DNA of 64,000 bases from Acinetobacter vivianii (GCF_014635885.1 NZ_BMDR01000006.1:163653-227652); one strand, 5' to 3'; shown: positions 47,211 through 58,800, counted from the first letter of the stretch. A program made the numbers and translations. The notes: generated by a model from the sequence alone, not told the origin.

Positions 47211-48632
47211 TTATAAAACCATTGCTGCAATCCAGCCAAAAATGAGTAGCGGGATATTAAAATGTATAAATGTAGGCACAACCGTATCCCAAATGTGATC
47301 ATGTTGACCATCAACACCTAGACCTGCTGTTGGCCCCAATGTTGAATCGGATGCTGGTGAACCTGCATCGCCTAAAGCAGCAGCTGTTCCAATCAAGGCG
47401 ATGGTGGCCAAAGGAGAAAAACCAAACTGTACGCACAATGGCACGTAGATCACCGCCAGCACAGGTACACTTGAGAACGAAGAGCCGATCCCGATCGTCA
47501 CGAACAAGCCGATAAAGAGCATCAGGAATGCAGCAAGTGCATGGTTATCACCAATGATATGGACCACGCCATTGACCAGATGAGTAATATCTCCTGTGTG
47601 CGTCATCACTGAAGCAAAACCTGCCGCAGAGATCATGATAAAGCCCACCAGCGCCATCATGCGCATACCCTGCACAAACACGTCATCGGCATCTTGCCAT
47701 TTAAAAATGCCCGAAGCAGACAGCACTGCAAAACCGACCAGACCACCCAGAATCATCGAACCTGAATAGAGCTGTGCAACTAAGGTTAAACCAATCGCAA
47801 GTACCGCCATAAACATGGTTTTCTTGGAAATATAAGGCACATTCTCTGCTTCATGTTTCAGCTCTTCAGCATCGGCTTTGAGATCATATTCTGCTTGCGT
47901 GGTGACTTTTAACGGTTTATCCAGATCAATCGTTTTAACTGGCGTAATTGAACGGTCAACATAGATGCGTGGCTTACGATAGCTGATAAATACCGCAACC
48001 AGCGTACCAATCACCATACCTAATACCGGAATTGCCATACCGATTGGCATCATGCCACGTTCTACGTGCAAGCCATAAGCGGCGCCAATCTTGTTGATAT
48101 TGCCCATCAGAATCTGTTCAAGGAAGATCGCACCAAAGCCCACAGGCAGGAAAATATAGGTGCCGACCAGACCAAGTGTCATGACACATGCCGCCGCACG
48201 TCGGTCCAGCTTCAAGTGATTCATAACTTTCAATAAAGGTGGAACCAGAACCGGAATAAAGGCAATATGAACAGGAATCAGGTTTTGTGAAAAAATCGCA
48301 GCAATCAGTAAAATCGTCAGCAAAAGATATTTCACTTTGGTCTGCTGATTTTTACCTGCTTCCATCCCCAATAACCCAATCAGTTTATGCGCCAGCAAAT
48401 CGGGCAATCCTGACTTGGAAAGTGCCAATGCAAACGCACCCAACACCGCATAAGCCAATGCAACTTCAGCCCCATCGCCTAAGCCTGCATTAAATGCTTC
48501 TACTGTTTGAGAAAGGCTTAGACCAGCGACCAAGCCGCCAATAATGGCTGAAATCACTAATGTGAGAACAACAGAAACTCGTGCCAGTGACAGGATAAAC
48601 ATCACGGCAATCGCAATTACGACAGCATTCAT
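47211..48632 (-). CDS. Na+/H+ antiporter family protein
   Basis: About 473 residues and eleven or more transmembrane helices. It has the duplicated NhaC-like layout with GAFALALSKSGLPDLLAHKL and the conserved loops SQNLIPVHIAFIPVLVPPLL, FVTIGIGSSFSSVPVLAVIY and GDAGSPASDSTLGPTAGLG. These match the family annotated as Na+/H+ antiporter (PF03553 clan). The exact cation or substrate is not certain: some members transport organic anions. I start at ATG 48632; an in-frame TTG six codons upstream is the alternative. Confidence 0.85.
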   Translation of the reverse strand: MNAVVIAIAVMFILSLARVSVVLTLVISAIIGGLVAGLSLSQTVEAFNAGLGDGAEVALAYAVLGAFALALSKSGLPDLLAHKLIGLLGMEAGKNQQTKVKYLLLTILLIAAIFSQNLIPVHIAFIPVLVPPLLKVMNHLKLDRRAAACVMTLGLVGTYIFLPVGFGAIFLEQILMGNINKIGAAYGLHVERGMMPIGMAIPVLGMVIGTLVAVFISYRKPRIYVDRSITPVKTIDLDKPLKVTTQAEYDLKADAEELKHEAENVPYISKKTMFMAVLAIGLTLVAQLYSGSMILGGLVGFAVLSASGIFKWQDADDVFVQGMRMMALVGFIMISAAGFASVMTHTGDITHLVNGVVHIIGDNHALAAFLMLFIGLFVTIGIGSSFSSVPVLAVIYVPLCVQFGFSPLATIALIGTAAALGDAGSPASDSTLGPTAGLGVDGQHDHIWDTVVPTFIHFNIPLLIFGWIAAMVL

Positions 48633-48753
48633 GAACAAATTTAGGAGCAAAGAAAAGGCGACATTCTAGCAGATTCATGAAAACCTAGCTGAAAATATCG
48701 CCGAATTATCGCTAATCTTAGGTGATTTTTAGCTTAATAATTCCACTAAAGCC

Positions 48754-49629
48754 TTAAGCTGCCTGACGTTGGACAAACTGACGGATCAGTTCAGCAATTT
48801 TTTCTGGTTGGCTCAACACGGCCCAATGGTTGGCATCCAGTTCAACATATTCAAAATTTTCTACCCATTTTGGCATCGATTCAGTAATGTACTCTGGGCT
48901 AACGAAAGCATCGCGCTTTAACACGATGGCCTGAACTGGACATTGTGCATAACGTTGGCGTGGCTGAGTTAAAGAAGGAATAAAATTGGCACGATACAAA
49001 TTAATGCCATATTTGCCGTCTGAGACAATATTGGCATTTAATGGCAAACCTTGCTTTTTCTCTAAACCACTTAAAATCTTACCCCATTTTTCAGGGCTAA
49101 AGAACGTCCATACCGTCGGTGCAATCAGAGGTAAATGGAAAGCCCCGATATACCATGATTTTGTGAGCATTTTTAGTACATTGCTTGGTGCAGCTTTAAA
49201 TTTTTCACGTAAATAGAACGAAGCGTGATCCAGACAAGGGCCTGAAATCGTTGTATAGGACAACAGGCGGCCTTTGAGTTTGGGTTCAGTTGCAGATTCC
49301 CAAGACTGCAAAGATCCCCAATCGTGCGCTGCCATATGAAAATTACGATTTGGTAAAACCTGATCAACAACTTCCTGTAAATCTAGTGACAAGCGTGGCA
49401 AACGATAATCTTTAATGCGTTTAGGAATTGAGGATAAGCCTGCTCCACGCACGTCATAGGTCACGACATAATATTCATCGACCAACTTTTCAATGATCGG
49501 CTCCCAAACTTCCTGATTATCTGGATAACCATGCACGAGCACCAAAGGTGTTTTTTTCTCATCGCCCCATGTTTTGACACAAAGCGTTTGCTGGTCTGAT
49601 GTCTTTACTGTTTTTACTTGTGTTTGCAT
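48754..49629 (-). CDS. Alpha/beta-fold hydrolase, epoxide hydrolase/dehalogenase-like
   Basis: 291 residues. The oxyanion HGYPDN follows strand 3 (near residues 34-39), and the nucleophile elbow is HMAAHDWGSLQSWE, with Asp in place of Ser, as in epoxide hydrolases and haloalkane dehalogenases. A cap domain spans about 130-210. The acid is probably the Asp in VLKRDAFVSPEY and the His is in ELDANHWAVLSQPE. No signal peptide, so cytoplasmic. Substrate unknown. It is divergent from the DUF4442 gene, 93 bases away. Confidence 0.86.
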   Translation of the reverse strand: MQTQVKTVKTSDQQTLCVKTWGDEKKTPLVLVHGYPDNQEVWEPIIEKLVDEYYVVTYDVRGAGLSSIPKRIKDYRLPRLSLDLQEVVDQVLPNRNFHMAAHDWGSLQSWESATEPKLKGRLLSYTTISGPCLDHASFYLREKFKAAPSNVLKMLTKSWYIGAFHLPLIAPTVWTFFSPEKWGKILSGLEKKQGLPLNANIVSDGKYGINLYRANFIPSLTQPRQRYAQCPVQAIVLKRDAFVSPEYITESMPKWVENFEYVELDANHWAVLSQPEKIAELIRQFVQRQAA

Positions 49630-49722
49630 AATTCTTTCCCATTTTGTTTTCTATCGGCTTGGTGATAAAACAGCCATTGCCAGCGATACACTAAAAATGA
49701 TACTTATGGAGTATGAATAGAG

Positions 49723-50229
49723 TTGCAAGAAAAAAAATTGACCATGAAAGACTTTTTCAGAAAAATTCGAACCATTCCTGCGATTTCCAGATTTCTGCTC
49801 AATCACTACTCCCCTTATCGTGGTGCGGGAATCGAGATTGAAACCATTGATCTAGATGATTACTACATTCGAGTCAAAATGCCGCTGACAAGACGTAATC
49901 GCAATCTTGTCGGAACGCATTTTGGCGGTAGTTTATATTCGATGGTCGATCCTTTTTATATGTTGATTCTGATTCACCATCTGGGAAATAAGTATATTGT
50001 CTGGGATAAAAGTGCCACGATTAATTTTATTGCTCCAGGACGGAATACCGTTTATGCAGAGATCCAACTCAATGCACATGAAATAAACGAAATTAAACGT
50101 CTGGCAGAAAATCATGAACCCGTTTTGCGTCATTACACCTTAAATATTGTAGATGATGCAGGTACGCGTATTGCTGAAGTCGAAAAGGTACTTTATATCC
50201 GGCGTAAAAAACCTAAGGCCTCAATTTAA
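49723..50229 (+). CDS. DUF4442 hotdog-fold thioesterase-like protein
   Basis: 168 residues. NLVGTHFGGSLYSMVDPFYM and the following strand YIVWDKSATINFIAPGRNTVYAEIQL match the DUF4442 family, a hotdog fold related to PaaI-type thioesterases. It lacks membrane segments. The start is uncertain: a TTG at 49723 with GGAG 12 bases upstream, or the ATG at 49744 with no obvious ribosome-binding site. The enzymatic activity is inference from the fold. Confidence 0.8.
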   Translation: MQEKKLTMKDFFRKIRTIPAISRFLLNHYSPYRGAGIEIETIDLDDYYIRVKMPLTRRNRNLVGTHFGGSLYSMVDPFYMLILIHHLGNKYIVWDKSATINFIAPGRNTVYAEIQLNAHEINEIKRLAENHEPVLRHYTLNIVDDAGTRIAEVEKVLYIRRKKPKASI

Positions 50230-50241
50230 AGTCATAAAAAT

Positions 50242-50272
50242 AAAAATGCCTACAACAATTGCAGGCATTTTT
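50242..50272. terminator. Bidirectional terminator between the DUF4442 gene and the glycine-zipper gene
   Basis: AAAAATGCCT/AGGCATTTTT with an 11-base loop, an A-run on the left and a T-run on the right. Confidence 0.87.
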
Positions 50273-50290
50273 GAATTTAGTCAGCAGAAA

Positions 50291-50650
50291 TTATCTTTTC
50301 TTCTCTTGAATGGCTGCACCTGCACCACCACCGATTGCACCACCAATCGCAGCGCCTGAGTCGCCACCAAAGATTGCTTTACCAACGACTGAACCGATAC
50401 CAGCACCAATCGCGCTACTGGTTGTAGAGCTGCTATTCGCGCCCTTCGCATTGGCACCGACACCTGCACCCGCAGCTGCACCAACGCCAGCACCAAGACC
50501 ACCACCAACATGGTTACCTAAACCACCACCGACAGCACCGCCAAGCGCTGCTGTACCAATACGCTGATCAGAGGCACTCATATTTTGACAGCCTGTAAAC
50601 ATTACCGCCGATAACACCAAAGTCGAAACTAAACCGATTGTTTTTTTCAT
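50291..50650 (-). CDS. Glycine-zipper lipoprotein, paralogue A
   Basis: 119 residues. A signal peptide ends in the lipobox FTGC (MKKTIGLVSTLVLSAVMFTGC pattern). The mature part is built of GxxxG repeats: IGTAALGGAVGGGLGNHVGG, LGAGVGAAAGAGVGANAKGA and IGAGIGSVVGKAIFGGDSGA, then a basic tail QEKKR. This is the glycine-zipper arrangement seen in small outer-membrane lipoproteins. The start is ATG 50650; a GTG four codons upstream is in frame. A diverged copy lies 385 bases upstream. Confidence 0.85.
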   Translation of the reverse strand: MKKTIGLVSTLVLSAVMFTGCQNMSASDQRIGTAALGGAVGGGLGNHVGGGLGAGVGAAAGAGVGANAKGANSSSTTSSAIGAGIGSVVGKAIFGGDSGAAIGGAIGGGAGAAIQEKKR

Positions 50651-51034
50651 GCCTATACTCACTTCTCTTATGCTCTAGTCAAAGCATAGTCCTCTTTTAT
50701 GGGGAATTTGATCACATTGTGTTATCACTATGTCCTATTCGATTAATATTTTGTAAAGACAAATTTTGATTAGAACAAACTAGCTGGTATGGCTTAAGAA
50801 TAGGAAATAAATACGAACAGAAATGATCTGGATACACCCGATCAAAAATTTAGTGTTTTCAAGAGAATTAAATAAATATAAAAATGATCGATATAAATTC
50901 TAGTTTTTATTGGAGCTTTCTCAGCCATCTTATCTTCATTGCGAAAATAATCATTTATAAGATGACAGTCATCGTGATGAGCTGATTTAAATCGTCAGCT
51001 CGTCACGATGTTATCTACAAGTTTAAGCGCGGGC
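50651..51034. other. Intergenic region between glycine-zipper genes
   Basis: 384 bases, AT-rich, no ORF with coding character. The right half carries the long hairpin at 50970-51010 and the small palindrome GATGACAGTCATC at 50961-50973. Confidence 0.6.
50970..51010. repeat. 16-bp stem-loop after glycine-zipper paralogue B
   Basis: CATCGTGATGAGCTGA (50970-50985) and TCAGCTCGTCACGATG (50995-51010) pair with a single T-G wobble across a nine-base loop. It is 24 bases 3' of the paralogue B stop, with no T-run, so it may be a processing or stability element. Confidence 0.7.
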
Positions 51035-51400
51035 TTAGTACTTACCTTTTTTCTCACCGTAAGCAGAACCAGCACTACCACCTAGCGCACCGCCAACCGC
51101 AGCGCCAGAATCACCACCTAATACAGCACCACCAATTACTGCACCTAAGCCAGCACCGATTGCGCTATTACGTGTATTTTTACTATTTGAACCTTTAGCA
51201 TTTGCAGCAACGCCTGCACCAATTGCAGCACCAAGACCGGCACCGAGATTACCACCAACGTGCTTACCTACAGCACCACCTGCACCACCGCCAATCGCAG
51301 CAGAACCAATACGTTTACTTTCTGGACTCGCGTTCTGGCAACCTACAAATAGAGTTGTTGACATTAAACCGACGCCAGCAATCATCATCATTTTTTTCAT
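51035..51400 (-). CDS. Glycine-zipper lipoprotein, paralogue B
   Basis: 121 residues. I start at ATG 51400 because GAGGAG lies nine bases upstream; the frame is open 21 codons further. The signal peptide MKKMMMIAGVGLMSTTLFVGC ends in a lipobox, then QNASPESKRIGSAAIGGGAG and repeated GxxxG segments follow (VGKHVGGNLGAGLGAAIGAG, IGAGLGAVIGGAVLGGDSGA). The layout and several segments match paralogue A, so a tandem duplication is likely. The C terminus is YGEKKGKY. Predicted outer-membrane or envelope lipoprotein of unknown role. Confidence 0.85.
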   Translation of the reverse strand: MKKMMMIAGVGLMSTTLFVGCQNASPESKRIGSAAIGGGAGGAVGKHVGGNLGAGLGAAIGAGVAANAKGSNSKNTRNSAIGAGLGAVIGGAVLGGDSGAAVGGALGGSAGSAYGEKKGKY

Positions 51401-51524
51401 TAGAACTACTCCTCTCTCAGATGTGGGTAGCATAGTATGCTTTGATGAAGTGTTTACCCTCATTCAGTAATCAAATACTCATGCTTTAATGCCTTTTTGT
51501 AACAACAGCTTCATTTTTCCACAA

Positions 51525-51550
51525 AAAAAGGCACCCGAAGGTGCCTTTTT
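51525..51550 (-). terminator. Terminator of the rpoBC operon
   Basis: AAAAAGGCACC/GGTGCCTTTTT with loop CGAA (TTCG on the minus strand), followed by T residues, 14 bases after the rpoC stop. Confidence 0.93.
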
Positions 51551-51563
51551 AATTCGTTAAGAC

Positions 51564-54500
51564 TTAGAACTGGTCTGAGTTCAACGCTTGACTAAATGCT
51601 TGGTCAACTTCACTGAAATCATTGTGAAGTTCAAATTCAGCAGCTTCTGCTTCTTGACGACGACGCTCTAAGTGATACGCAAGACCTGTACCCGCTGGGA
51701 TCAAGCGACCCACAACAACGTTTTCTTTCAAGCCACGTAAATCATCTTCTTTACCTGTTACAGCCGCTTCAGTTAACACACGAGTTGTTTCCTGGAACGA
51801 TGCAGCAGAAATGAACGAGTCAGTAGAAAGCGATGCTTTCGTGATACCCATCAATTGACGTTCAAACTTCGCAGGGAACTTGTTCTGAGCCAAGACAGCT
51901 TGGTTCTCTTGAACAACGCGGATGTAATCCACTTGCTCGCCTTTGATGAAGCTTGTATCACCGCCATCAGTGATATCAACTTTACGCAACATTTGACGTA
52001 CAACAACTTCAATGTGCTTATCGTTGATTTTTACACCTTGGAGACGGTAAACGTCTTGAACTTCGTTCACGATGTAGTTGGTTAATGCAACTTCACCTTT
52101 CAAGCGTAAGATGTCATGTGGGTTTTGTGGACCATCAGAAATGGTTTCACCACGGTTCACATGCTCACCTTCGAACACGTTAATGGTACGCCATTTTGGA
52201 ATCAATTCTTCGTAGATCTCAGAACCATCATCCGGAGTAATCACTAAACGGTTCTTACCTTTGGTCTCTTTACCGAAGCTTACAACACCTGATACTTCTG
52301 CAAGGATCGCATGTTCTTTCGGCTTACGTGCTTCGAACAAGTCAGCTACACGCGGAAGACCACCGGTAATATCACGAGTACGTGAAGTTTCTTGTGGTAC
52401 ACGACCAATGACGTCACCCACACCAATCGTTTCGCCATCACGGACAGTCACAATTGTGTTTTGTGGCAAGAAGTAGAACTGTTCGCCGCCATCTGTTGTA
52501 TCCAACACGATTGCAGGACGTAAATCTTTACCAGAAGCAGGACGAGCTGTTACAGGTAAGATTTCAACAGTGGTCATACCCGTTGCATCATCAGTTTTTG
52601 ATGTTGCAGTTACGCCATCAGCAATCTGGCTGAAACGCGCTTTACCAGCAACTTCTGTTACCAATGGATGTGTATGTGGATCCCAAGTCGCTACGATACC
52701 GCCAGCTTCTACAGCTTCACCATCTTTCAACAAGATGCTTGCACCGTAAGGAAGCTTATAACGCTCGCGCTCACGACCTAAATCATCCGCAATACCAATT
52801 TCACCTGAACGTGAAACAGATACTTGGTGACCTTTGGCATGTTGTACAGTTTTCACATTGTGGAAGCGTACAGTACCTTTATTACGTACTTGAACACTAT
52901 TTGCAGCAGAAGTTCGGCTCGCAGCACCACCAACGTGGAACGTACGCATCGTTAACTGTGTACCTGGCTCACCAATTGATTGTGCAGCCATTACACCAAC
53001 TGATTCACCTGGGTTCACCAAGTGACCACGTGCAAGGTCACGACCATAACAACGAGCACATACACCGAAGGTAGATTCACAAGCGATAACTGAACGTACT
53101 TTAACTTCATCGACACCCGCTTCTTCAAGCTGAGCAGCAATTTTCTCGTCAATTAACGTACCTCGTGGAAGTACAACTTCATCATCAGATGCACGACGTA
53201 CATCTTCAGCAGTTACACGACCTAATACGCGGTCGCGTAATGGTTCAATAACGTCACCGCCTTGAATGAATGGAGTCATGACTAAGCCGCCAGCTGTACC
53301 ACAGTCAGATTCAGTAATAACTAAATCTTGTGCTACGTCTACAAGACGACGTGTCAAGTAACCAGAGTTCGCAGTTTTCAATGCTGTATCGGCCAAACCT
53401 TTACGCGCACCGTGTGTCGAGATGAAGTACTGAAGTACCGTCAAACCTTCACGGAAGTTAGCTTTAATCGGGGTCTCAATGATCGAGCCATCCGGCTTCG
53501 CCATCAAACCACGCATACCAGCAAGCTGACGGATCTGCGCCGCACTACCACGGGCACCCGAGTCAGACATCATATAAATCGAGTTGAATGATTTCTGCTT
53601 CTCGTCTTCACCTTGTTTGTTTTTCACAAGTGTATAAGACAAGTTATCCATCATCGCTTTCGCAACTTGGTCGTTTGTACGCGCCCAAATATCGACAACT
53701 TTGTTATAACGCTCACCCGCAGTTACGAAACCTTGCTCAAACTGTTGTTCGATTTCACGAACTTCTGTTTCAGCTTTATCGATAATCGTATGCTTGGTTG
53801 GTGGAATCAACATGTCTTCCATACCAACAGATACACCTGAACGCGTCGCTTGACGGAAGCCCAAATACATCAATTGGTCAGCGAAGATAACAGTATCTTT
53901 CAAACCAAGTTTACGGTAGCAAGAGTTGATTAACTTAGAGATGTTTTTCTTGGTCATCTCAAGGTTGATCGATTCGAAGCTTAAACCTTGTGGAACAACT
54001 TCCCATAACAAGCAACGACCAGGTGTTGTATCAACAATGATAGTTTTCTTTTCACGGTTACCGTTTTCATCAATCACAGTTTGATGTACACGTACTTTTA
54101 CACGCGCATGGATCGCAACTTTACCCGTTGCTAACGCACGGTTAACTTCGTGAGTATCTGCAAACACCATGCCTTCACCTTTGGCATTTACAGCATCACG
54201 TGTGATGTAGTAAAGACCCAAGACAACGTCCTGAGAAGGGACGATGATCGGCTCACCATTTGCAGGTGACAAGATGTTGTTTGTAGACATCATCAACGCA
54301 CGTGCTTCTAACTGTGCTTCCAATGTCAATGGAACGTGTACCGCCATTTGGTCACCATCGAAGTCGGCGTTAAACGCAGCACATACGAGTGGGTGAAGAC
54401 GGATTGCCTTACCTTCGATAAGAATAGGTTCAAATGCTTGAAGACCTAGACGGTGAAGTGTTGGCGCACGGTTCAACATGACTGGATGTTGACGAATTAC

Positions 54501-55757
54501 AGAAGCTAGAACGTCCCAAACTTCCGGCGTCTCGCGCTCAACCATTTTCTTCGCAGCTTTAATGGTTGTTGCCTGGCCAGATGCTTGTAGTTTCGCGAAA
54601 ATAAATGGCTTGAATAATTCAAGTGCCATCTTCTTCGGAAGACCACATTGGTGAAGACGTAAAGTAGGACCTACGGTAATTACCGAACGACCAGAATAGT
54701 CAACACGCTTACCAAGTAAGTTTTGACGGAAACGACCTTGTTTACCTTTGATCATGTCTGCCAAAGATTTCAATGGACGTTTGTTCGAACCTGTAATTGC
54801 ACGACCACGACGACCGTTATCAAGCAACGCATCAACAGACTCTTGTAACATACGTTTTTCGTTACGTACGATGATATCTGGCGCAGCAAGGTCAAGAAGA
54901 CGCTTCAAACGGTTGTTACGGTTGATCACACGACGATATAAATCGTTCAAGTCTGAAGTCGCGAAACGACCACCTTCAAGGGGTACAAGCGGACGTAAGT
55001 CTGGTGGAAGTACTGGAAGTACGTTCATCACCATCCATTCAGGCTTGTTGTTCGAATCTTTGAATGCTTCCATCAATTTCAAACGCTTAGACGCTTTTTT
55101 AAGTTTCGTCTCAGACGTTGTTTGTGGAATTTCTTCACGTAAACGCGCAATCTCAGCTTCAAGATCGATATCTTTTAATAAATCCTGAACTGCTTCTGCA
55201 CCCATTTTCGCAGTGAATTCATCACCGTGTTCTTCAAGTGCATTGTAGTATTCTTCGTCTGTTAAAAGTTGATACTTTTCAAACGGAGTCATACCAGGAT
55301 CAGTAACAACATAAGATTCGAAATACAATACGCGCTCGATATCACGTAATGTCATATCAAGAAGTAAACCGATACGGCTCGGTAATGATTTCAAGAACCA
55401 GATGTGTGCAACTGGAGAAGCAAGCTCGATGTGACCCATACGTTCACGACGAACTTTAGCAGTTGTTACTTCAACGCCACATTTTTCACAAATGACGCCT
55501 TTGTATTTCATACGCTTGTATTTACCACACAAGCATTCGTAATCTTTTACTGGACCAAAGATTTTGGCACAGAACAAACCGTCACGTTCAGGTTTAAAAG
55601 TACGGTAGTTAATGGTTTCAGGCTTTTTAACTTCGCCGTGAGACCATGACTTAATCATCTCTGGTGACGCAAGACCAATACGGATACGGTCAAATTCAAT
55701 AGGTGCATGACCTTCTGAATCCGTTTTCTTACGCATGATATCGAGCAAGTCTTTCAA
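51564..55757 (-). CDS. rpoC: DNA-directed RNA polymerase subunit beta'
   Basis: Catalytic subunit of RNA polymerase, 1397 residues. The N-terminal zinc ribbon [20 protein letters not shown] (near 70-90), the active-site [12 protein letters not shown] (three Mg-binding Asp, near 460), the bridge-helix and trigger-loop region, and the second zinc cluster are all present. The start is TTG at 55757: the codons after it give MKDLLDIM, matching the conserved MKDLL start, and CGGAG lies seven bases upstream. The first in-frame ATG would lose seven conserved residues. The gene is 141 bases after rpoB, across a palindromic repeat. Confidence 0.97.
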   Translation of the reverse strand: MKDLLDIMRKKTDSEGHAPIEFDRIRIGLASPEMIKSWSHGEVKKPETINYRTFKPERDGLFCAKIFGPVKDYECLCGKYKRMKYKGVICEKCGVEVTTAKVRRERMGHIELASPVAHIWFLKSLPSRIGLLLDMTLRDIERVLYFESYVVTDPGMTPFEKYQLLTDEEYYNALEEHGDEFTAKMGAEAVQDLLKDIDLEAEIARLREEIPQTTSETKLKKASKRLKLMEAFKDSNNKPEWMVMNVLPVLPPDLRPLVPLEGGRFATSDLNDLYRRVINRNNRLKRLLDLAAPDIIVRNEKRMLQESVDALLDNGRRGRAITGSNKRPLKSLADMIKGKQGRFRQNLLGKRVDYSGRSVITVGPTLRLHQCGLPKKMALELFKPFIFAKLQASGQATTIKAAKKMVERETPEVWDVLASVIRQHPVMLNRAPTLHRLGLQAFEPILIEGKAIRLHPLVCAAFNADFDGDQMAVHVPLTLEAQLEARALMMSTNNILSPANGEPIIVPSQDVVLGLYYITRDAVNAKGEGMVFADTHEVNRALATGKVAIHARVKVRVHQTVIDENGNREKKTIIVDTTPGRCLLWEVVPQGLSFESINLEMTKKNISKLINSCYRKLGLKDTVIFADQLMYLGFRQATRSGVSVGMEDMLIPPTKHTIIDKAETEVREIEQQFEQGFVTAGERYNKVVDIWARTNDQVAKAMMDNLSYTLVKNKQGEDEKQKSFNSIYMMSDSGARGSAAQIRQLAGMRGLMAKPDGSIIETPIKANFREGLTVLQYFISTHGARKGLADTALKTANSGYLTRRLVDVAQDLVITESDCGTAGGLVMTPFIQGGDVIEPLRDRVLGRVTAEDVRRASDDEVVLPRGTLIDEKIAAQLEEAGVDEVKVRSVIACESTFGVCARCYGRDLARGHLVNPGESVGVMAAQSIGEPGTQLTMRTFHVGGAASRTSAANSVQVRNKGTVRFHNVKTVQHAKGHQVSVSRSGEIGIADDLGRERERYKLPYGASILLKDGEAVEAGGIVATWDPHTHPLVTEVAGKARFSQIADGVTATSKTDDATGMTTVEILPVTARPASGKDLRPAIVLDTTDGGEQFYFLPQNTIVTVRDGETIGVGDVIGRVPQETSRTRDITGGLPRVADLFEARKPKEHAILAEVSGVVSFGKETKGKNRLVITPDDGSEIYEELIPKWRTINVFEGEHVNRGETISDGPQNPHDILRLKGEVALTNYIVNEVQDVYRLQGVKINDKHIEVVVRQMLRKVDITDGGDTSFIKGEQVDYIRVVQENQAVLAQNKFPAKFERQLMGITKASLSTDSFISAASFQETTRVLTEAAVTGKEDDLRGLKENVVVGRLIPAGTGLAYHLERRRQEAEAAEFELHNDFSEVDQAFSQALNSDQF

Positions 55758-55829
55758 TTTTTTTCTCCGTGTGTCGAGGAGCTACGCTCTCCCGACTGGG
55801 TCACAAATATTGTTTTTACTGAAATTTGG

Positions 55830-55899
55830 AATCTCCCCTAGCCCCCCTTTCTTAAAGAGGGGAACTTCCCCCTTTAACAAAGGGGGATCGAGGGGGATT
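55830..55899. repeat. GC-rich palindromic repeat element between rpoB and rpoC
   Basis: Seventy bases with imperfect inverted ends (AATCTCCCCTAG on the left, CGAGGGGGATT on the right) enclosing two internal hairpins, CCCCTTT.../AAAGAGGGG (55841-55862) and CCCCCTTT/AAAGGGGG (55869-55887). The right end touches the TAA stop of rpoB. Its C/G-run composition differs sharply from the surrounding DNA. It resembles small palindromic interspersed repeats common in Acinetobacter and other genera. It is transcribed within the rpoBC operon. Confidence 0.82.
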
Positions 55900-58800
55900 T
55901 AGTCACCATTTTTCAGTTCAATGTTGATACCTAAAGAACGGATCTCTTTGGTCAATACGTTGAACGATTCAGGCATACCCGGATCCATATAATGGTTACC
56001 ATCTACAATATTCTTATAGATGCGTGTACGGCCTTCGACGTCATCCGACTTCACAGTAAGCATTTCTTGGAGCGTATATGCTGCACCGTATGCTTCAAGT
56101 GCCCATACTTCCATCTCACCGAAACGCTGACCACCGAATTGTGCTTTACCACCAAGCGGCTGTTGGGTAACAAGTGAGTAAGAACCAGTTGAACGCGCAT
56201 GCATCTTGTCATCAACCAAGTGGTTCAATTTGAGCATGTACATGTAACCTACAGTTACAGGACGGTCAAACTGTTCACCTGTACGACCATCAAACAATAC
56301 TGTTTGACCTGTACGAGAAATGTCTGCCAATTCAAGTAAGTCTTTGATCTGGCTTTCTTCAGCACCATCAAATACAGGAGTCGCCAATGGAACACCAGCA
56401 CGTAAGTTGCCTGAAAGCGCCAAGATTTCTGCGTCAGTCAAGCTATCAAGCTCTTCCTGCTCACCACCAACCTTGTTATAAATCTTGTCTAAGAATTCAC
56501 GCAGTTCAATCACTGTACGTTGTTCTTTCAACATTTTTTCGATCTTATCACCAAGACCTTTCGCCGCCATACCCAAGTGAGTCTCAAGAATCTGACCCAC
56601 GTTCATACGTGACGGTACACCCAGCGGGTTCAATACGATGTCGACTGGTACACCATTCGCATCATGTGGCATGTCTTCAACTGGCAAGATGTTAGAAACA
56701 ACACCCTTGTTACCGTGACGACCCGCCATCTTATCACCAGGCTGGATACGACGTTTAACTGCAAGGTAAACCTTAACAACTTTCAATACGCCAGTTGTTA
56801 ATTCATCACCTGTAGAAAGTTTACGCTTCTTCTCAGCAAACTTCTCGTCAATCTCGTAGCTCTTCTCTTTTAAGAACACTTGAATCTGAGTTAAACGTTC
56901 AGCAATTGCCTCATCATTTGGCTGGATTTCAAGTAAATCAACAAGCTCTAAACCAGACAATACGTCTTCAGAAAGTTTATCGCCGCGTTTAGTTGAACCA
57001 CCACCGTTAGATTCTTGACCTTTCAACAAACGAACAATACGTTCGCGTGCTGCTTCTTCGAAGATTTTGTATTCTTCTTTCAAGTCTTTACGGTATGAAT
57101 CAAGCTGAGCTTTTTCAATTGCTTGTGCACGTTCATCTTTTTCCAAACCGTCACGCGTGAAGACTTGAACGTCGATAACCGTACCTTTAGTACCAGACGG
57201 AACACGTAAAGATGAATCTTTTACGTCAGCCGCTTTTTCACCAAAGATTGCGCGAAGTAATTTTTCTTCAGGTGTTAACTGAGTTTCACCTTTAGGCGTT
57301 ACCTTACCAACAAGGATATCACCCGCAGTTACTTCAGCACCGATATAAACAATACCTGACTCATCCAGTTTAGACAGTGCAGCTTCACCTACGTTAGGAA
57401 TATCGGCAGTAATTTCTTCTGCACCTAACTTGGTATCACGTGCTACACATGACAATTCCTGAATGTGAATCGACGTTAAACGGTCTTCTTGAAGTACACG
57501 CTCAGAAAGTAAGATCGAGTCTTCATAGTTATAACCGTTCCATGTCATGAACGCGACGCGCATGTTTTGACCAAGCGCAAGTTCACCCATGTCAGTCGAT
57601 GGACCGTCAGCCAAGATATCACCACGAGCAACTTTGTCGCCCAAGTTCACGATGACATTTTGGTTAATACATGTATTTTGGTTTGAACGTGTATATTTGA
57701 TCAGGTTGTAGATATCTACACCTGCTTCACCCGCGATCATTTCATCTTCGTTTACACGAATAACGATACGAGATGCATCAACATATTCAATCGCACCACC
57801 ACGGTTTGCGATCACACACACACCTGAGTCACGTGCTACGTTTGCTTCCATACCTGTACCAACAAGCGGCTTGTCAGCACGCAATGTAGGAACAGCCTGA
57901 CGTTGCATGTTCGAACCCATTAATGCACGGTTCGCATCATCGTGTTCAAGGAATGGAATCAATGATGCTGCAACAGAAACAACCTGCTGTGCTGAAACGT
58001 CCATATGTGTTACGCGCTCAGGCGACATACGTACGAATTCACCTTGATGACGTACAGAAACCATTTCTTCAGTCAAGTTGCCATCTTTATCCACTGCAGA
58101 ATCGGCCTGTGCAATGACAGTACCCACTTCTTCAATTGCAGATAAATATTCAACATCATCTGTTACACGACCATCGACAACTTTACGGTATGGTGTTTCC
58201 AAGAAACCGAAGTCATTCGCTTTTGCGTAAACAGAAAGCGAGTTGATCAAACCAATGTTTGGACCTTCAGGCGTTTCAATAGGACAAACACGACCATAGT
58301 GAGTTTGATGTACGTCACGTACTTCGAAGCCCGCGCGTTCACGTGTCAAACCACCAGGACCAAGCGCAGATACACGACGTTTGTGTGTAATCTCAGACAA
58401 TGGGTTGTTTTGGTCCATGAACTGAGATAACTGGCTTGAACCAAAGAATTCTTTGATTGCAGCAGCAACTGGTTTTGCATTGATTAAATCTTGTGGAGAC
58501 AAGTTATCTGTTTCTGCTTGGCTTAAACGCTCTTTAACAGCACGTTCAACACGAACTAGACCAACACGGAATTGGTTTTCAGTCATTTCACCAACAGAAC
58601 GTACACGACGGTTACCCAAGTGATCGATATCGTCGACTTCACCTTTACCGTTACGGATTTCAACCAATGTACGTAATACATCAATGATATCTTCGTGCGA
58701 TAAAATACCTTCAACTTCACGTGACTTCTGATCAGTACCCACTTCGTAAGGACGACCCAAACGACGGTTGAACTTCATACGACCCACTGGAGAAAGGTCA

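Noticed and set aside
58370..58460. Rifampicin-resistance substitution in rpoB
   Set aside because: The resistance-determining region has the wild-type residues at the usual positions. The Gln in DVHQTHYGR differs from the E. coli Pro but is probably a normal lineage difference.
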